DNA of 64,000 bases from Tamarix chinensis (lineage: Eukaryota > Streptophyta > Magnoliopsida > Caryophyllales > Tamaricaceae). The position numbers and the translations under genes were made by a program. The notes below the pieces were generated by a model. That model searched no databases. It had not been told where the DNA came from and was given only the letters and a program-made list of their open reading frames with translations. Where the stretch lies: positions 36,581,063 through 36,645,062 of the forward strand of contig CM060181.1 in assembly GCA_030549775.1 (NCBI GenBank). The letters are read 5' to 3'. Shown here one piece after another: positions 11,801 to 23,504 of this stretch (position 1 is its first letter; each line of letters opens with the position of its first letter).

Positions 11801-12539
11801 TGAAAATCCTAACTTTACCATTAAAATCTAAGCTGAATTGATACATTTATAAAAAATAGGTTGACTTCTATCTCAAAGCTCAAGTTATTATTTTCTAGAG
11901 AATACATGTCGAGTTCATCTAGAAAATATGGAACACATGTAGGGAAGTGAAACCTCATCATAAGAAGGAATCTCCCAAACAAGCAGTGAATTTCTGAAAT
12001 TGAGTCATACTTCTAGAGTTGTGTAGAGAATAGAGGAAGAATAAGACAAGAGTGAGGTTATCATCCCCCTCAACTGTCAAAATCAAGTTCTCGAATATGT
12101 TTGAGGCAGCAATTAAGTTTGAATAAATGATAATAATGGTTAATAATCACTACAAGAGTAGTTTGGAGTTTAATTAACAAAGTTCCATTTTGATGCAAGA
12201 AATTTTAAAGAAAATTAAGCTTTGAAAAGTACTCATCTGACCAACCAGCCAATTGATTTAGCCAGATTAGTCAACTATTCTATAGACTAGTTGTTAAATT
12301 TCCCAAACTACCTTATTAGTTTTGTTGAATGAAACCCCTTTGCCCATATGACAAACTAATCGATTATTTCAAAGAACTATTCAATCGATCTTCTTGAAAA
12401 CATTTTTTATTTGATTTTTTAAACTTTACTCCAATTCATTTTTACCCTAAACATAATTATAGTTCCAAATTGATATAAAATTCTATTAAAAACCATAAAT
12501 TTTCATTATATAAATATTATAAAAATATGGGGTATTACA

Positions 12540-13814
12540 CTATTCAATATCCTCATAATGTATCATAAACCTATCATAATGACTCATCTTTAGCTCCCCT
12601 CATAATGGTGTAATAATATACCATAATTCTTTGTAACTCATCCCTTTGACTCCATTCTTATTGCATTATATATAGATGAGTTGTGAAAGAAGAAATATGT
12701 ACAAGAATCATACTTACCTTGAAAAATATTCTCCTTTTCATCTTCAAACTTCACATTTTCTCTTATTGTGTTACTATGGTTAATAATAAGTTATTAGCAT
12801 AATATACATTTAGCTTATGATAATATCACCATTGTTTTTTAGTGGCTTTATGTGTTAAAAACGAAGTTACGTATGTTTTTTTTTTTGCATCTCCCTTCAT
12901 TTCTATATTTGTTTGTTTGTTTATGTATATAAATTATATTAGCATCAATCTTTTATAATCTCATGTCATTATTACAAATGTTATCACTGTTCTCATTAGT
13001 TTTAGGATCTTAACTATCCATTGTTGAACGTATTTTGTTATATAATTGCACATACAATTTTTGGGTCTAAAATTTATATTTATTATCATTTTTTTTCTCT
13101 TTAATATTCGTATGGAATATTATAGATGTTGTCATGGGTTATACTTATTAATTTTTTTTTGGAGAATGTTTAATATGTTTTCTCTATGCATATTTTATAT
13201 GTTATGCTATCCTCCTATGCAAGCATGATAAAATTATTTACATGCCTTACTATGCATTTTTGGCTTTAGTATACAAAGAAAATTTTATTTTTATAAGATT
13301 TATTTAATCACAAATTTTTATTCTATATACAATATTATTAGGAACAAAAAGGAAAAATGGGTAATAGATTATCACTCCTATGTCCTACGACCACATACAT
13401 GAGAAACATGATGGATTGGAAAATTTGAGTGATAGATTGATAGTCTCATATCCCATCACCACAACCATAAGAAACTAAATGGATAGGTGTTCTCATCACC
13501 CTTCACTGTAGACATACCTCCATAACCAAAAATTGATTAGAGGACCACTTAACATGTTTATATAAACAATATCTCCAAACCTCCATTACATAAAGTTAAT
13601 GGATAGTCACCAAACGTGGATAAATTTTTCCCACATATCTGAAGTATAGTTGGGTGATTGCACAAATGTTGGTTGAGGTGTGAAGCTCTCAACCAACTAT
13701 TTTATTAATTAACATCATAGTATTTTGCAATTTATTTACATTAATTTACATCCTTTGAAATTTTTATTACTCATTATTTATATTTTACTATTTAGTTTTA
13801 TATTTGATAAAAAA
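12540..13814. other. Unassigned AT-rich DNA before the outer copia gag
   Basis: I find no gene. A TATA-like run at about 12668 and pyrimidine-rich text at 12720-12770 could belong to the lost or unrecognised 5' LTR and leader of the copia relic that starts near 13815. No clear primer-binding site was found. The open frame at 13046-13228 is AT-rich and has no domain. Confidence 0.4.
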
Positions 13815-14743
13815 AATGGCACACTAAGCATGAATAAAAAGAGTTATTTATCCTAAGCTATAGATGCAGAGCTCCACCTAGCCAACCTTAGTTGGTGAAA
13901 ATGTGAAAGAGTTCTCAAACGCATCCAAACAGGATTGCCTAAAGGCATGGAATTTTTGGGACATCATCTACATGAGAGGCTTAAAAATCAATATCTAATT
14001 ATTAAAATCCTAGAAGAACTCTAGAAGAGTCTTAACAAATTAATAAGATAACTTGAAAACTGTAATACTCCCCTATCCCCAATATACGTGGATATAATTG
14101 AGGTTACATGATTATAAGACATTAAGTGAGTACAATTTAAACATATTTAAAATTATCTCAAAGTTGAGGTCATGTAGGTAACATGTCATAGGTGATGGAA
14201 TGATGGAAAATGCCTTCTCTACCTTTTATGCATAAAATATGGTCCTCTAATAGTAGTATAGAGATTGTAATTTATAAACTCACATAGATATCATCTTATG
14301 TCAGAATTTAGCAGAAGAAAATATTCAACTACTCTTTAATAACCATCAGGCATAACCCAATAATTGAGAACCACTACCTAAAACTCATGCAGCAATTCCC
14401 AAATAGAATTTTGTCTCCTCTAGGAGAGGATAAAACAATGGTCACCCATTTGGTCTTGACCGTGGGAGTGGGTGTGGTCATGGTCATATGTTTAATAATA
14501 CTTGCATTAATTAGGATATCTAGAAGGAAAAGCGAAAAATCTATGAAAAATGATATGTCGAAGAAGCTTGAAACTTCAAGTAGCAATTATTTGCATAGGT
14601 GTAGAGGATTAAGGTATTAGGATCTTGATTGTCACACTCCTTTGTAATTGGTAAAGCTATATAAGGACTCTAGGAAAGGAAAACTAAAGGATACCAATCT
14701 TGTTGAAGTCAGAAGCTCTAAGAATATTCACCTCGATATATCT
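13815..14743 (+). pseudogene. Outer Ty1/copia gag (degraded, interrupted)
   Basis: This is the 5' part of the oldest element in the stack. Plus-strand frames with stops read AIDAELHLANLSW, KQDCLKAWNFW and, in another frame, GHHLHERLKNQYLIIK. These match the copia gag start (LDAEIHLxxxxL, NxQDxAKAxxFLxxHLHExLKxEYLxVK). After an intervening LTR-like fragment (about 14061-14340) a glycine/arginine-rich part reads DRGSGCGHGHM, then a knuckle-like HRC...DC segment and LVKLYKDS, ending HLDISDF at 14743, just before another transposon. The open frame 14387-14620, which looks like a short membrane protein, is this Gly/Arg-rich region in the wrong frame. Protease follows at 59919. Confidence 0.7.
14061..14340 (-). 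mobile_element. LTR-like fragment inside the copia gag
   Basis: It begins TGTAATACTCCCC, the inverse-oriented terminal sequence of the large LTRs here, exactly where the gag reading frame breaks. The right border is uncertain because gag-like text resumes only around 14340-14390. I saw no target-site duplication. Confidence 0.35.
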
Positions 14744-14748
14744 GATTT

Positions 14749-15279
14749 TGTTGCAGAATTTGAGAGGATTTACAGAGATCAAAACAAAATTTAAATTAAC
14801 AAGATTAAGAACAATTGAGAATTCATTAACCAAAAAAAATAATTGAGGGAAATTACGGATCCTTAATCATCCTCTTGTGTAATTATAGGATGATTAAACT
14901 AGTAAATCAAACTATTACACAAATATGTAATTATCTTTGAATGGATAATTCTATGGAGAAAAAGAAGTTGCGATGAATGCCTCTTTATGGTTAGGGTTTT
15001 GTATGTATCCTTTTAAAGAAAAAATCATGTGGGAAAAAATAGCATATTTCAAAAATAAAGGAAAAATAAATCCTTGTTAAGGAAATATGGGAACCCCATG
15101 TTTGTTTCTTTACACTTAGCTTTTACCCAAAACACATCAGATTTCTCTTAGAAAAACAGATCATGTTTATTAACACAATACCCCTTTGTTTCTCACATAA
15201 ACCTCTATAATACACTAACTTAACCAACACTAAAATACCCAATATTATGTTATGCTCAAATACCCAATCAAAACTCACA
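14749..15279 (-). repeat. 3' LTR of the copia element
   Basis: About 531 bp, TG...CA in the sense of the element. Blocks shared with 19310-19854 include attgagaattcaatNac, cctcttgtgta-ttatag, ttttacccaaaa-acatca, gtttctcacataaac and the end caaaactcaca/caaaacccaca. Confidence 0.85.
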
Positions 15280-15354
15280 ATTCTCTACATTGACGTAGTA
15301 TTTGTAAGGCATGAAAAGTTAAGACCTCTACAAAAAAACCTAGCCCAACAAAGG

Positions 15355-16950
15355 ACCTTATGGTCTACGAACACCAATTAAGTTCGAGAAACACTTGAAT
15401 ATGCCCACAGTTAGTGATATCGTTAGCATATAAGCAGGATTAAGTACCCACTTTCTCCAACACAAATTTGCATGTAGCAGCAACACCCTAGATGAAGTGA
15501 TACTTAATGTTAATGTGCTTTGTTTGTCAAGAAAATAATTTTGATTCCTCACTAAAAAGATAGAAATCTAGCTATCACCACAAACAACTAGAAAACCATA
15601 ACCAAACCCCAACTCTTGTATAAAACCACCAAGCCACAAAGATTCCTAAAAAGCCTCTATCATAGCCATATACTCTATCTCAATAGTGGATAAGGCTATC
15701 ACATCCTACAAGGAAGACCTTCGGGTAATAGATGAACCATCAAGATAGAAAACATATCCACAAGTAGATCTCCTTTTTATCAAGGTCTCCACAAAAATCA
15801 GAGTCCATGAAACAAACTTGAAAAATGGTTGATCTCCCATACTTAATACAAACTAATGATATTTCCTTCAAATACTTAAGGATTCACTTCACTTCTTGCC
15901 AGTGAGCCTTTCTTGGATTCACTATCTAACAACTTGAGCAACATTAGGGCAAGTACACACCATATCATACATGATATAACCAACACCATTTGAATATGGA
16001 ATAGAATTTGAATATGGAATTAGGACAATCCAAAGCATACAATCTGGAGTGAGTAGCTAATAGAGGGCTTACCATCTTGGCATCCATCATGTGAATTCTC
16101 TCTAGCACCTTATTCATATAGGAACTATGTGATAAGTATAAAAGCTTTTACTAATGGTTTCTACTGATCTCCATGCTAAGGATCCTCTTTATAGCTCTAG
16201 GATGCTTCATCTAAAACTCACACTTCAACATCACCTTCACCTTATCAAGATTAGACATATATTTGGCTGACACAAGCATGTCATCAATGTATAGGAAAAG
16301 ATATATAAAAGAGCCACCATCCATCTCTTTTAAGTAAACACATCAATCATACACACTCCTAGGGAAACCATTCTCAAGCATAAATTGATCAAGTCATTTA
16401 TACCACTATCTATGAGATTACTTCAGACCATATAATAACCTCTTCAATAGGAAGCATGATCACACATCACCTCAATAACAAACCCATCAGGCTATCATAT
16501 ATAAATCTTCTCCTTCATCTCACCCCTCCAAAATGTAGTTTTAAGTTCCAATTACTCTAACTAAAAATCATGCATAGCCATAAGTGCAATCAAGGTAGGA
16601 ATAGATGTATGTCTAACCACAAGAGAAATTACTTCATTATATTCCGTGCCAAGAATCTAACTTAATCCACACACAACAAGATGAGCCTTGTACGTTGGTC
16701 TCTTAACCCTTGGATCTCCTTATTTAAACTTCTACACCCATTTTCTATCAACAATATTTTCCATCCTTGATTCCTTTATAAGTTCCCATGTATAATTCTT
16801 CAATTAAAACCATATTTATTCCTCCATGCTAGCACACCACTCACCAGAATCACTACTCTCAATAGCCTTTGAGAATGATGCTAGCTCATACACATCATCA
16901 ATAGTCTCGACACTAAATAAAGCATAGCCAGCTAATTCTTCAAAATTATT
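15355..16950 (-). pseudogene. Copia reverse transcriptase and RNase H
   Basis: These domains copy element RNA into DNA and remove the RNA strand. Read on the minus strand from about 16900, the broken frames show NYTWELIKES and RKWV, then YKAHLVVCG, YNEVISLVVRHTSIPTLIALMAMHDF (usual form YNEVFSPVVKHTSIRxLLALVA) and PDGFVIEV. The catalytic box YIDDML is intact at 16274-16291. RNase H follows with DLDKK..., a frame change, then ALSTIEIEYMAM near 15660 (usual STTEAEYMA), LWLGGFIQELG, KHINIKYHFI, AYMLT and a C-terminal LIGV just before 15358. Stops occur throughout and at least one frameshift lies in RNase H, so it is dead although the RT box is conserved. Confidence 0.85.
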
Positions 16951-17199
16951 CCTCATCAAAGGCTTAATAATCCTCTATCTTCTTCCTAAAGAAATACCCC
17001 TTTGATCCATCCAATGGCTTGATCCACCCACTTTAGAAATAGTGGGTCTATTAAAAAGGTATCTATCATCCAACTCAACCTCAACCTTCACTTATCCCAA
17101 AGCACTATCTTACTTCAACTTCTTAGTGACACCAACATAAGACTCTATCTTTTGGAGGAACAAAAACTCATTGAATCTCACATCCCTAATGGTCAAGAA

Positions 17200-18318
17200 C
17201 TTGGATGTAATTGGGTCCCATAACCTTTACTCCTTCACTTTGGATGTAAAACAAAGAAAGACACACTTTTTGGCTTTAGGCTCAAGTTTATCATCATTCA
17301 CCTAAGCATAAGCAAGGAAAGAAAAGGAATAGAAATAAGAGTAATCAGTTAGCTTACCAAACCATAAATCCTTAGGTGTCTTCAAATCAATGGGTCAATT
17401 TGGTGATCGATTCACCAAGTATGCTACCATATGAACTGCCTCACCTCAAAAGTCTCTACCTAGCCCTCTTTGTGGTAACATACATTGAGCTTTCTCCAAT
17501 AAGGTTTTGTTCACCCGTTTAGCAATCCCATTCTACTATGGTCATCCAAAATAGGAGTAGTGTCTCACTATCCCATGGTATTAGAAGAAATTAGTGAAAC
17601 TCTACTCAACAAACTCAAGACTATTATCTATATTGAGATACTTTATCTCCTAGTCTGCTTCTCTATTAAGGTCTTCTAGTATTTGAAAACACCAAACACA
17701 TCATTCTTATGCTTTAATAAATAAACCCATACCTTTCTAGAGAAGTCATCAATAAATGTGAGTAAATACCATGATCTGCCTTTGGAAACTACTCTCACTA
17801 GACCCCACAATTCTAAATGGATATACTCAAGAGGTCCTATCATACTATGCTTAATTTTTGAAAAGGTAACCCTATTCTTCTTTCCAAACACACACTGCTC
17901 ATAGAAGTCCATAGTGCCTTTACTCTGTTCATCTAGCAACCCCCCTCTTATAGAGCTTAGTTAGACCCTTGTCACTCATGTAACCTAGTCTTAGGTGCCA
18001 AAGTCTCATAACATCTAAGTGTAACAACCTCAACAATGTTACAGTAGCTATTCCCATAATAGCGGAACCCACCAACTCGTATGGTGTCCCAACCCACTTC
18101 CCCTTTATTACCACCAAAGCCCCTTTTGTAACTCTTAGGATACTATCCTCAATAATACATTGATACCCATTACAATCCAAGGAATTAAAAAAGATGAGGT
18201 TATTGATCATCTTTAGGACATATCTTATGTTGGACAGTGTTTTGATCACACCATTATATATCCTCACCTCCACCGTTCCAATCCCACCAAATTTACAAGA
18301 AGTATCATTACCCATCAA
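17200..18318 (-). pseudogene. Copia protease/GAG-pre-integrase/integrase
   Basis: Integrase inserts the DNA copy into the genome. On the minus strand, 18318-17929 gives a GAG-pre-integrase stretch (RLWHLRLGYMSDKGLTKL; usual form LWHxRLGHxSxxGLxxL), with the zinc-finger histidine position reading Y. The next open frame, 17939-17676, begins with FYEQCVFGKKNRVTFSK and continues HLELWGLVRV and LTFIDDFSRKVWVYLLKHK. In the usual HSDLWGP the D is the first catalytic acidic residue; here it reads E, while FIDDFSRKVW keeps the second. Beyond 17676 integrase continues with stops (17580-17300). The two open frames overlap by 11 bp in different frames, so one frameshift separates them. Confidence 0.85.
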
Positions 18319-18770
18319 GAAAAATCCACCCTAAGTCACCTCAAACATCTAAAACCAACTCCAGTTGGGAAATATATGGTAAGAGCATCAATAATACAAG
18401 ATCTATCTATCACTAATCCTAGTATTAGTGGCTGACAACACATATCCATCACTATCATCATGGATAACTATAGCAGAAACATCTATACTAGATGACTCAT
18501 CAAACGTAGCACCTGTCTTCCTATTAGGACAAAACTTATTAATAAGCCCCTTCTTATGAAACCCATATTATATCACATTCTTCTACCAACTCTTCAACTT
18601 AGATCTAGACTACTTACAATCGCTAGACCCCCTCTCTTATATCCTATCCTAGCTATCAATCCCTCACTATATGCATTCTTAAAAGTACCGTTGTCAGTCA
18701 ACTAACTATCAAATAACTCTTGTTGTAGCATGGTGGATTTCACATCTTTAAGGACTAACTTATCCTTCCC
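18319..18770 (-). pseudogene. Copia gag C-terminus and protease start
   Basis: The minus strand gives YGFHKKGLINKFCPNRKTGAT, a decayed CX2CX4HX4C knuckle (usual form CYxCGxxGHxxxxCPxRK) with only the last cysteine clear. It is followed by a degenerate counterpart of the protease block WxLDSGAS, reading CIIDALTIYF. Both lie between the gag core (18771-19025) and pre-integrase, as expected for copia. Confidence 0.65.
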
Positions 18771-19025
18771 CTAAAAAATAGTCACATGAAAATGCTTAAA
18801 ACATATAGGGAACAAACATAAGAACATAATATATAAATCTTCATCATCTAATTTAACATCCATATTATGCAAATCCATAGCTATAGAGTCAAATTCACCC
18901 AAGTTACCTTTTAAAGATCGACCCTCACCTAATTTTAGGTCATGAAGCTGACTCTTCAATGGAGGCCAATTTGCTACTGATTTTGTCATATAAAATGAAT
19001 CAAGCTTTAACCATAAGGTAGCCAT
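18771..19025 (-). pseudogene. Copia gag core
   Basis: The 84-residue frame starts MATLWLKLDSFYMTKSVAN and continues LKSQLHDLKLGEG, then LGEFDSIAMDLHNMDVKLDDEDLYIMFLCLFP. This matches the copia gag (UBN2-type) pattern LWxxLExxYMxKSxxNKLxLKxxLxxLKMxEGxSxxxHxxxFxxIxxDLxNIxVxxxDEDxAxxLLxSLP. The N-terminal gag start is not open and the frame ends before the knuckle, so this is one exon-like island of a broken gene. Confidence 0.8.
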
Positions 19026-19292
19026 TATTTATTCTTTTTTTGCTTCCTACAATACCTCATTCGAGAAATATAATTATATGGTAGAGAGGTCCTTTAGATA
19101 TAACTCTTCAAATCTCTCATCTACCATCAATTATGGCTTCTTTAAATAAACGGATAAAGCTTTTTCCAATCTATTTTAAACTAAAATCACTTGTATCTTT
19201 AATTTTCATAATCGAAAATTGAAATATCAATTAAACTTCATAATATTGAATCTTGTACCCATCCTAATAACCAAATATCTTCAACAACACAA

Positions 19293-19303
19293 CTCTAATA
19301 CCA
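19293..19303 (-). promoter_or_regulatory. Primer-binding site (initiator tRNA-Met)
   Basis: The reverse complement reads TGGTATTAGAG, matching 10 of 11 bases of TGGTATCAGAG. It lies 6 bp inside the 5' LTR border at 19310, the standard copia arrangement. Confidence 0.85.
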
Positions 19304-19309
19304 AATTAT

Positions 19310-19854
19310 TGTGGAATAAGCATTGATTTGGAGTGATCCAAACCAAATTGAGATTAAAAAGATGATGGAAAATTGAGAATTCAATCACAAAGAAAAAAAA
19401 TTGAGGAAAAAGTAGTGAACTTTATTCGTGCTCTTGTGTATTATAGAATGATTAAACTAATAAATCTATCAGCTACATAAATTTACACTTCTCTTTAATT
19501 AGAGAATTATATGGAGAAGAAAAAAATAGACATGGCTTATGAAACTCTATGGCTAGGGTTTCATATGTATTCTTTAATAGAAGAAAATATCATTTGAGGC
19601 AAAACAACGTGCTTTGGAAATAAAGAAAAAATATGGTCCATGTTTAGAAAACATAAGACCCCTAAGTTTATTTCTCCACTCTTGAATTTTACCCAAAATA
19701 CATCAAATATTTCTCTCAAAAACATGGACTATTTTTATTAACACGTCACCCCCATGTTTCTCACATAAACCCCCATACTACACTACACTTCTCCAACACT
19801 TGCACAAACCAACACAATGTTATGCTGTACTCAAATGCATAGTCAAAACCCACA
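19310..19854 (-). repeat. 5' LTR of the copia element
   Basis: About 545 bp, pairing with 14749-15279. It begins tgtggaat at 19310 and ends caaaacccaca at 19854 on the plus strand. Confidence 0.85.
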
Positions 19855-20076
19855 TATTTTTTTATAGGTGATGTGGATCAAACTATGGATATTCCATACA
19901 TTAGATTCCCTTTAATTAATACTCCTAATGGTGGTAATTTTTTTTAATTAGAGTCACTAGATTATAATATTTTTTTCTCATCATCAATGGTGTTTCAATT
20001 TGTTTACTCTTCTAGATTTATACCTAAAATTTCCTTTTCTCACTATAAATAAAAATATGATCATTCAAATTATGTG
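19855..20076 (+). pseudogene. Short continuation of the outer copia relic
   Basis: This is the stretch between two insertions. By position it continues the outer copia reading (…HLDISDF at 14743), and DVDQTMD-like text appears early. I cannot align most of it with confidence. Confidence 0.4.
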
Positions 20077-23000
20077 TGGAATACCCTACATGTTTGTGTA
20101 ATGGATGGATGAGAAATTTTGACGAACTTTGGACCCTTGATTTTAATTCAACATTATGACTTGATTTAGAATAAAAATTGATTTGAAATCATGTTGGAAA
20201 ATGAGGTTTATTGAATTTTACAAGAAAACCCATTAACTAGTTCTATGAACTTTTTGTTTTAGCCAAATTGAGTTCCTTAACTAAGCCGATAGACTGGTTA
20301 GGGGAAACCAATCGGCTGGTAAATGAACAGTCAATTGGTAAAACCAAACTAATTTACTGGTTTGTTGCATTGGTCATATTTTTTGAGTTGGATTTGTTTT
20401 AAAAATCCCTTACACTAAAATGCAACCTTACCAACTTATAATGATTGTCCTTAACAGATTCCTAACTATTTTCATGATGCGTTTAACCCAAAATATTTCC
20501 TTGATTTATTCAAGAGGCCAATTAAGACATATGGGGGAGAAATATGACCTCAGCCATTATCTTCTTCCTTCTCTCTCCTCTACTAAATTCTAAGATTGAA
20601 TGCATAGAGTCCTAAATTAAGCTTGAGAGAATTATTTCCTTGATTTATTCAAGAGGCCTGATCAACCTCATTTTCATAGAGTCCTAAATTAAGCTTGAGA
20701 GAATAGGTCAACAAATCCCAAGAAATTTCATTCATTTTGATCGAATTAAAATGGTCACGAGTTGTATGCCAGACCCTATGTGTTTTCCTTTGATTGGAAG
20801 GCTATAAATAGCCCTAATGTTCCATGCATGTCACCTTCTTTCAACCACTAAAATTCCCTTGAATGCTGCATTCTCTTTTTCTCTTCCACACTTTGAGAAC
20901 TTTCCAATTTATTTACACACTCTCCTAATCCTACCTCTAGCTCTATCTTATTTTAATTGTTAAGGAAGGCAGAATTAGATTTGGAGAAAAGATTGAGTGG
21001 TTTAGTAGAGTTTCTCCTTATTTTTTTCTCTATGGTATGTCCTCCTCCCTTTCTATTTTCTTGTTCAAAATTTTATGATGCTTTTCTATAATAACCTAGT
21101 TAAGATTTTGGTTTTTAAGGTTTTAAGAGTTGATTTTTTTCACAAATTTTGAAATCCTATTTCTAAGGGGATTTAGCTTATATAAAGTATGTAATTTTTG
21201 CTCTTAAATTATTCGCTTGTGTTCCTACATGAAAGGTGATACTTTTATTGATTGATACATGTTAATATGAAGAAATGAAGTTGTATGCATGAGTTACATG
21301 TTAAAATAATAGAAATTGAGAAAAGAGCATGAAAATGGAGAAAATAGGCTATGTCAATGTTATAGTAAGAAATACATGATCAATTGGTTATAAATATATA
21401 GCTTGATGTTGATACATGTTCTAATCTGATTAGAAATTAATTTTATGCAAGAATGTGCATGAAATTTGTGAATTGATGTTGTTAAGGTAAAATTATCAAC
21501 TAATTAGGCCAAACCAATCAACTAGTTCCCAGAATGGTCGACTAGTTAACCCAGCCCATCGATTGGTTAGCCTGCAGAGACCCTAAAGTTTCTCTCTACT
21601 TAAAACTATTGACTAGTTTGGCAACATCAATCAACTAATCTATGAATAGTTGAAAGTTTTACACCAACCGATCAACCGATTTAAAGAAACCATAGGCTAA
21701 TTGACTGGTTGGGATGGTTTGCATGATTTATTTCCTGGTGTTTTTATTATACTTGGGGGGTTGTTTTTGTTACTATATCATGAATATTAATGGGATGAAA
21801 TTCAGATGGTAACATGGATTATTGGCCTAACTAAGGCATTGAAATGGATCATAACTTATGGCATACATTATAGATAATGTAAAGGCTAAAGGTGTGATCT
21901 ACTTATAATAAGTGATAAAATGGAAATAAGAGTAATGGAAATTAGTAAGGTCATGAATTAAACCCTATGATGGATATGAATTTCATTGACGAAGGATAAA
22001 TGGTAAACCCACATGGTTCAAAAAAATGGAAATAAAAAGGATCAATAAGGGTTAGTATGAGATTTACGTTGTTTGCTTGTATATGTCTTATATGATAACC
22101 CATCCTTATAAATAAAATAATAATCATATAAAGAGAAAGAAAGTCAATTTGAGTATGGGTATAGGTTACCCAATCCTTGATTAGCTACTGGGGGTTAGTC
22201 TACCTTAGGAATTTTTGGTGCCTTTGGGTGTTTCCTTCGGACTAGATCCTAAGAGATCTGAGTGGCTTATGTAATCTAGACATTAATGATGTACAAAGGG
22301 GTATCAATACTAAAGGGTCTAGTTACTTGAATGGATGGCTTTAGCCTAAACTTATATATATATATTAGTTGGCTTCGGACTAGACTTGTGTCTATTGTGG
22401 TGATTGGCTTTAGGATAGACTTTGTATCCATTTCGGATAGACTTCCATGGTATGTGAGACCATGGGGTGGTGCACAATCAATCACTTGATGATAATAAAA
22501 TATGGTTATTAAGTAATTAATTGATTAAATATATATGATGATTAAGAGAATGGTTAATATTTAGCAAGAAATGAAGTAATGGTATGATTGGTCGAAAATG
22601 AGTAAAGCTAGTTATTACACTTGGCTAATGGTTGACCTATCTACTTGATTATGAAATGAAATATTGATGGGTTGCCTCACTGATCTCTTACATGGATGAA
22701 ATATTGGTATAACCTAAGGATTTTGTTAGTTGGGATCAACCCTAGAGGTTGTTTTTTCTCCTTGCCATCAAGAGTATATATGCTTATGTAGAAAGGTGGT
22801 GAGTTTATGCATGAAGTATTCTACTTGTTGGAGTTATGCATGATAATATGACTTCATGTATTTCTATCTTTACATATATCTTTATCATGATGCTTAATGT
22901 AATCTATATTGTGTATGATAAACTGGTATACATGTATACATTGAGGGAGCAACTTAGGCTACTCAGTACGTATCGTACTAATGTTCCCATTTTCTTGGTA

Positions 23001-23442
23001 ACCTGCTCATTCCCATGAGTAGAAGAACTTGTATAGGATTTTGAGGATGTCTAGTAAAAGGCCTACCTCAAATGGGTTGGGACTTGTGAGTGGGGACATC
23101 TGGATTATTTTGATGAGGTCCATGGAGGACCACAATATTTATTTTTGGCCTCATGCCCTAGCCCATGTTGTGTAATTTTGTACTATTAATGTGTATTTTG
23201 TAACAATTTAACCAGAACCCATTGGGGTTGTTGTTGTAAACATTTTAGAACCATTTCAATTAAATTATTATTTGTGCACTATGTTGTTTTAGTGTTTTGC
23301 TAGTTTAGCCTTACATCTGATATGGGGTAGGTAGTGGATGTTTAACCTATGTCAAGTACGATAGTAATACCCCATTTTTCTTTTTCTTTTTTGCTTCCAC
23401 AATATATTTTTAATAAAAAAATTATAGTGAAAAATGGGGGTG
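20077..23442 (+). mobile_element. Solo LTR, family C (3.37 kb)
   Basis: It starts TGGAATACCCTACATG at 20077, aligned with TGTAATACCCCATATT at 12539 (inverse), and ends ...AAATGGGGGTG near 23442. Flanks atgtg (20072-20076) and ttgtg (23443-23447) agree at 4 of 5 bases, but the usual TTACA end is missing, so the right border is soft. Inside it are arrays of aaccaatcgactagtt-type words (20270-20400 and 21490-21720), a block shared inverted with 9990-10210, and the palindrome at 22964-22980. No gag or pol is present. The minus-strand open frame at 22276-22485 is a shadow. Confidence 0.7.
22964..22980. promoter_or_regulatory. LTR palindrome (family C copy)
   Basis: CAGTACG-TAT-CGTACTA, a 7-bp inverted repeat with a 3-nt loop and one mismatch at the outer base. 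It is about 460 bp before the LTR 3' end and is followed by a GCTCATTCCCATGAG block, as in the other families. Confidence 0.7.
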
Positions 23443-23504
23443 TTGTGTTTTTACACTTTACTACAAAACTTTGAGGCAATCATAAGATAAATGATGGGGA
23501 TTTA
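23443..23504 (+). other. Sliver of outer copia DNA between two insertions
   Basis: About 60 bp separate the family-C LTR from the Ty3/gypsy 5' LTR. The last five bases, attta, are the target-site duplication of the gypsy element. No protein motif is readable here. Confidence 0.55.

Larger units (their letters stand above)
3742..12539 (-). mobile_element. 5' LTR, family C, split by a solo LTR
   Basis: In element orientation the LTR starts at 12539 with TGTAATACCCCATA and ends at about 3742 with ...CTAACA, just before the tRNA-Met site. Without the nested LTR at 4206-9682 and its duplicated 5 bp it is about 3.3 kb, close to the 3.37 kb of the plus-strand family-C LTR at 20077-23442. The two share several blocks (for example 9990-10210 against 22190-22480 inverted). 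Arrays of words such as accaatcgactagtt, and variants, occur at about 10735-10990 and 12235-12390. No 5-bp duplication was found that pairs 12540-12544 with the element's left border, which fits the truncation on that side. Confidence 0.7.
14749..19854 (-). mobile_element. Ty1/copia retrotransposon with both LTRs
   Basis: This is a 5.1-kb element with LTRs at 14749-15279 (3') and 19310-19854 (5'), a tRNA-Met site next to the 5' LTR, and gag, protease/integrase and RT/RNase H in copia order on the minus strand. The flanks are gattt (14744-14748) and tattt (19855-19859), a 4-of-5 duplication. The insertion splits the outer copia relic between HLDISDF and its continuation. All genes carry stops or frameshifts, and the LTRs have diverged noticeably with several short indels, so the element is old. 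Confidence 0.9.

Noticed and set aside
12540..13814. 5' LTR and primer-binding site of the outer copia relic
   Set aside because: A TATA-like run and pyrimidine-rich text are suggestive, but I found no matching 3' LTR and no TGGTATCAGAGC-like site, so only an unassigned region is reported.
14387..14620. Single-pass membrane protein
   Set aside because: The adjacent frame shows copia gag motifs over the same bases; the apparent membrane helix is an out-of-frame reading of a Gly/Arg-rich gag region.
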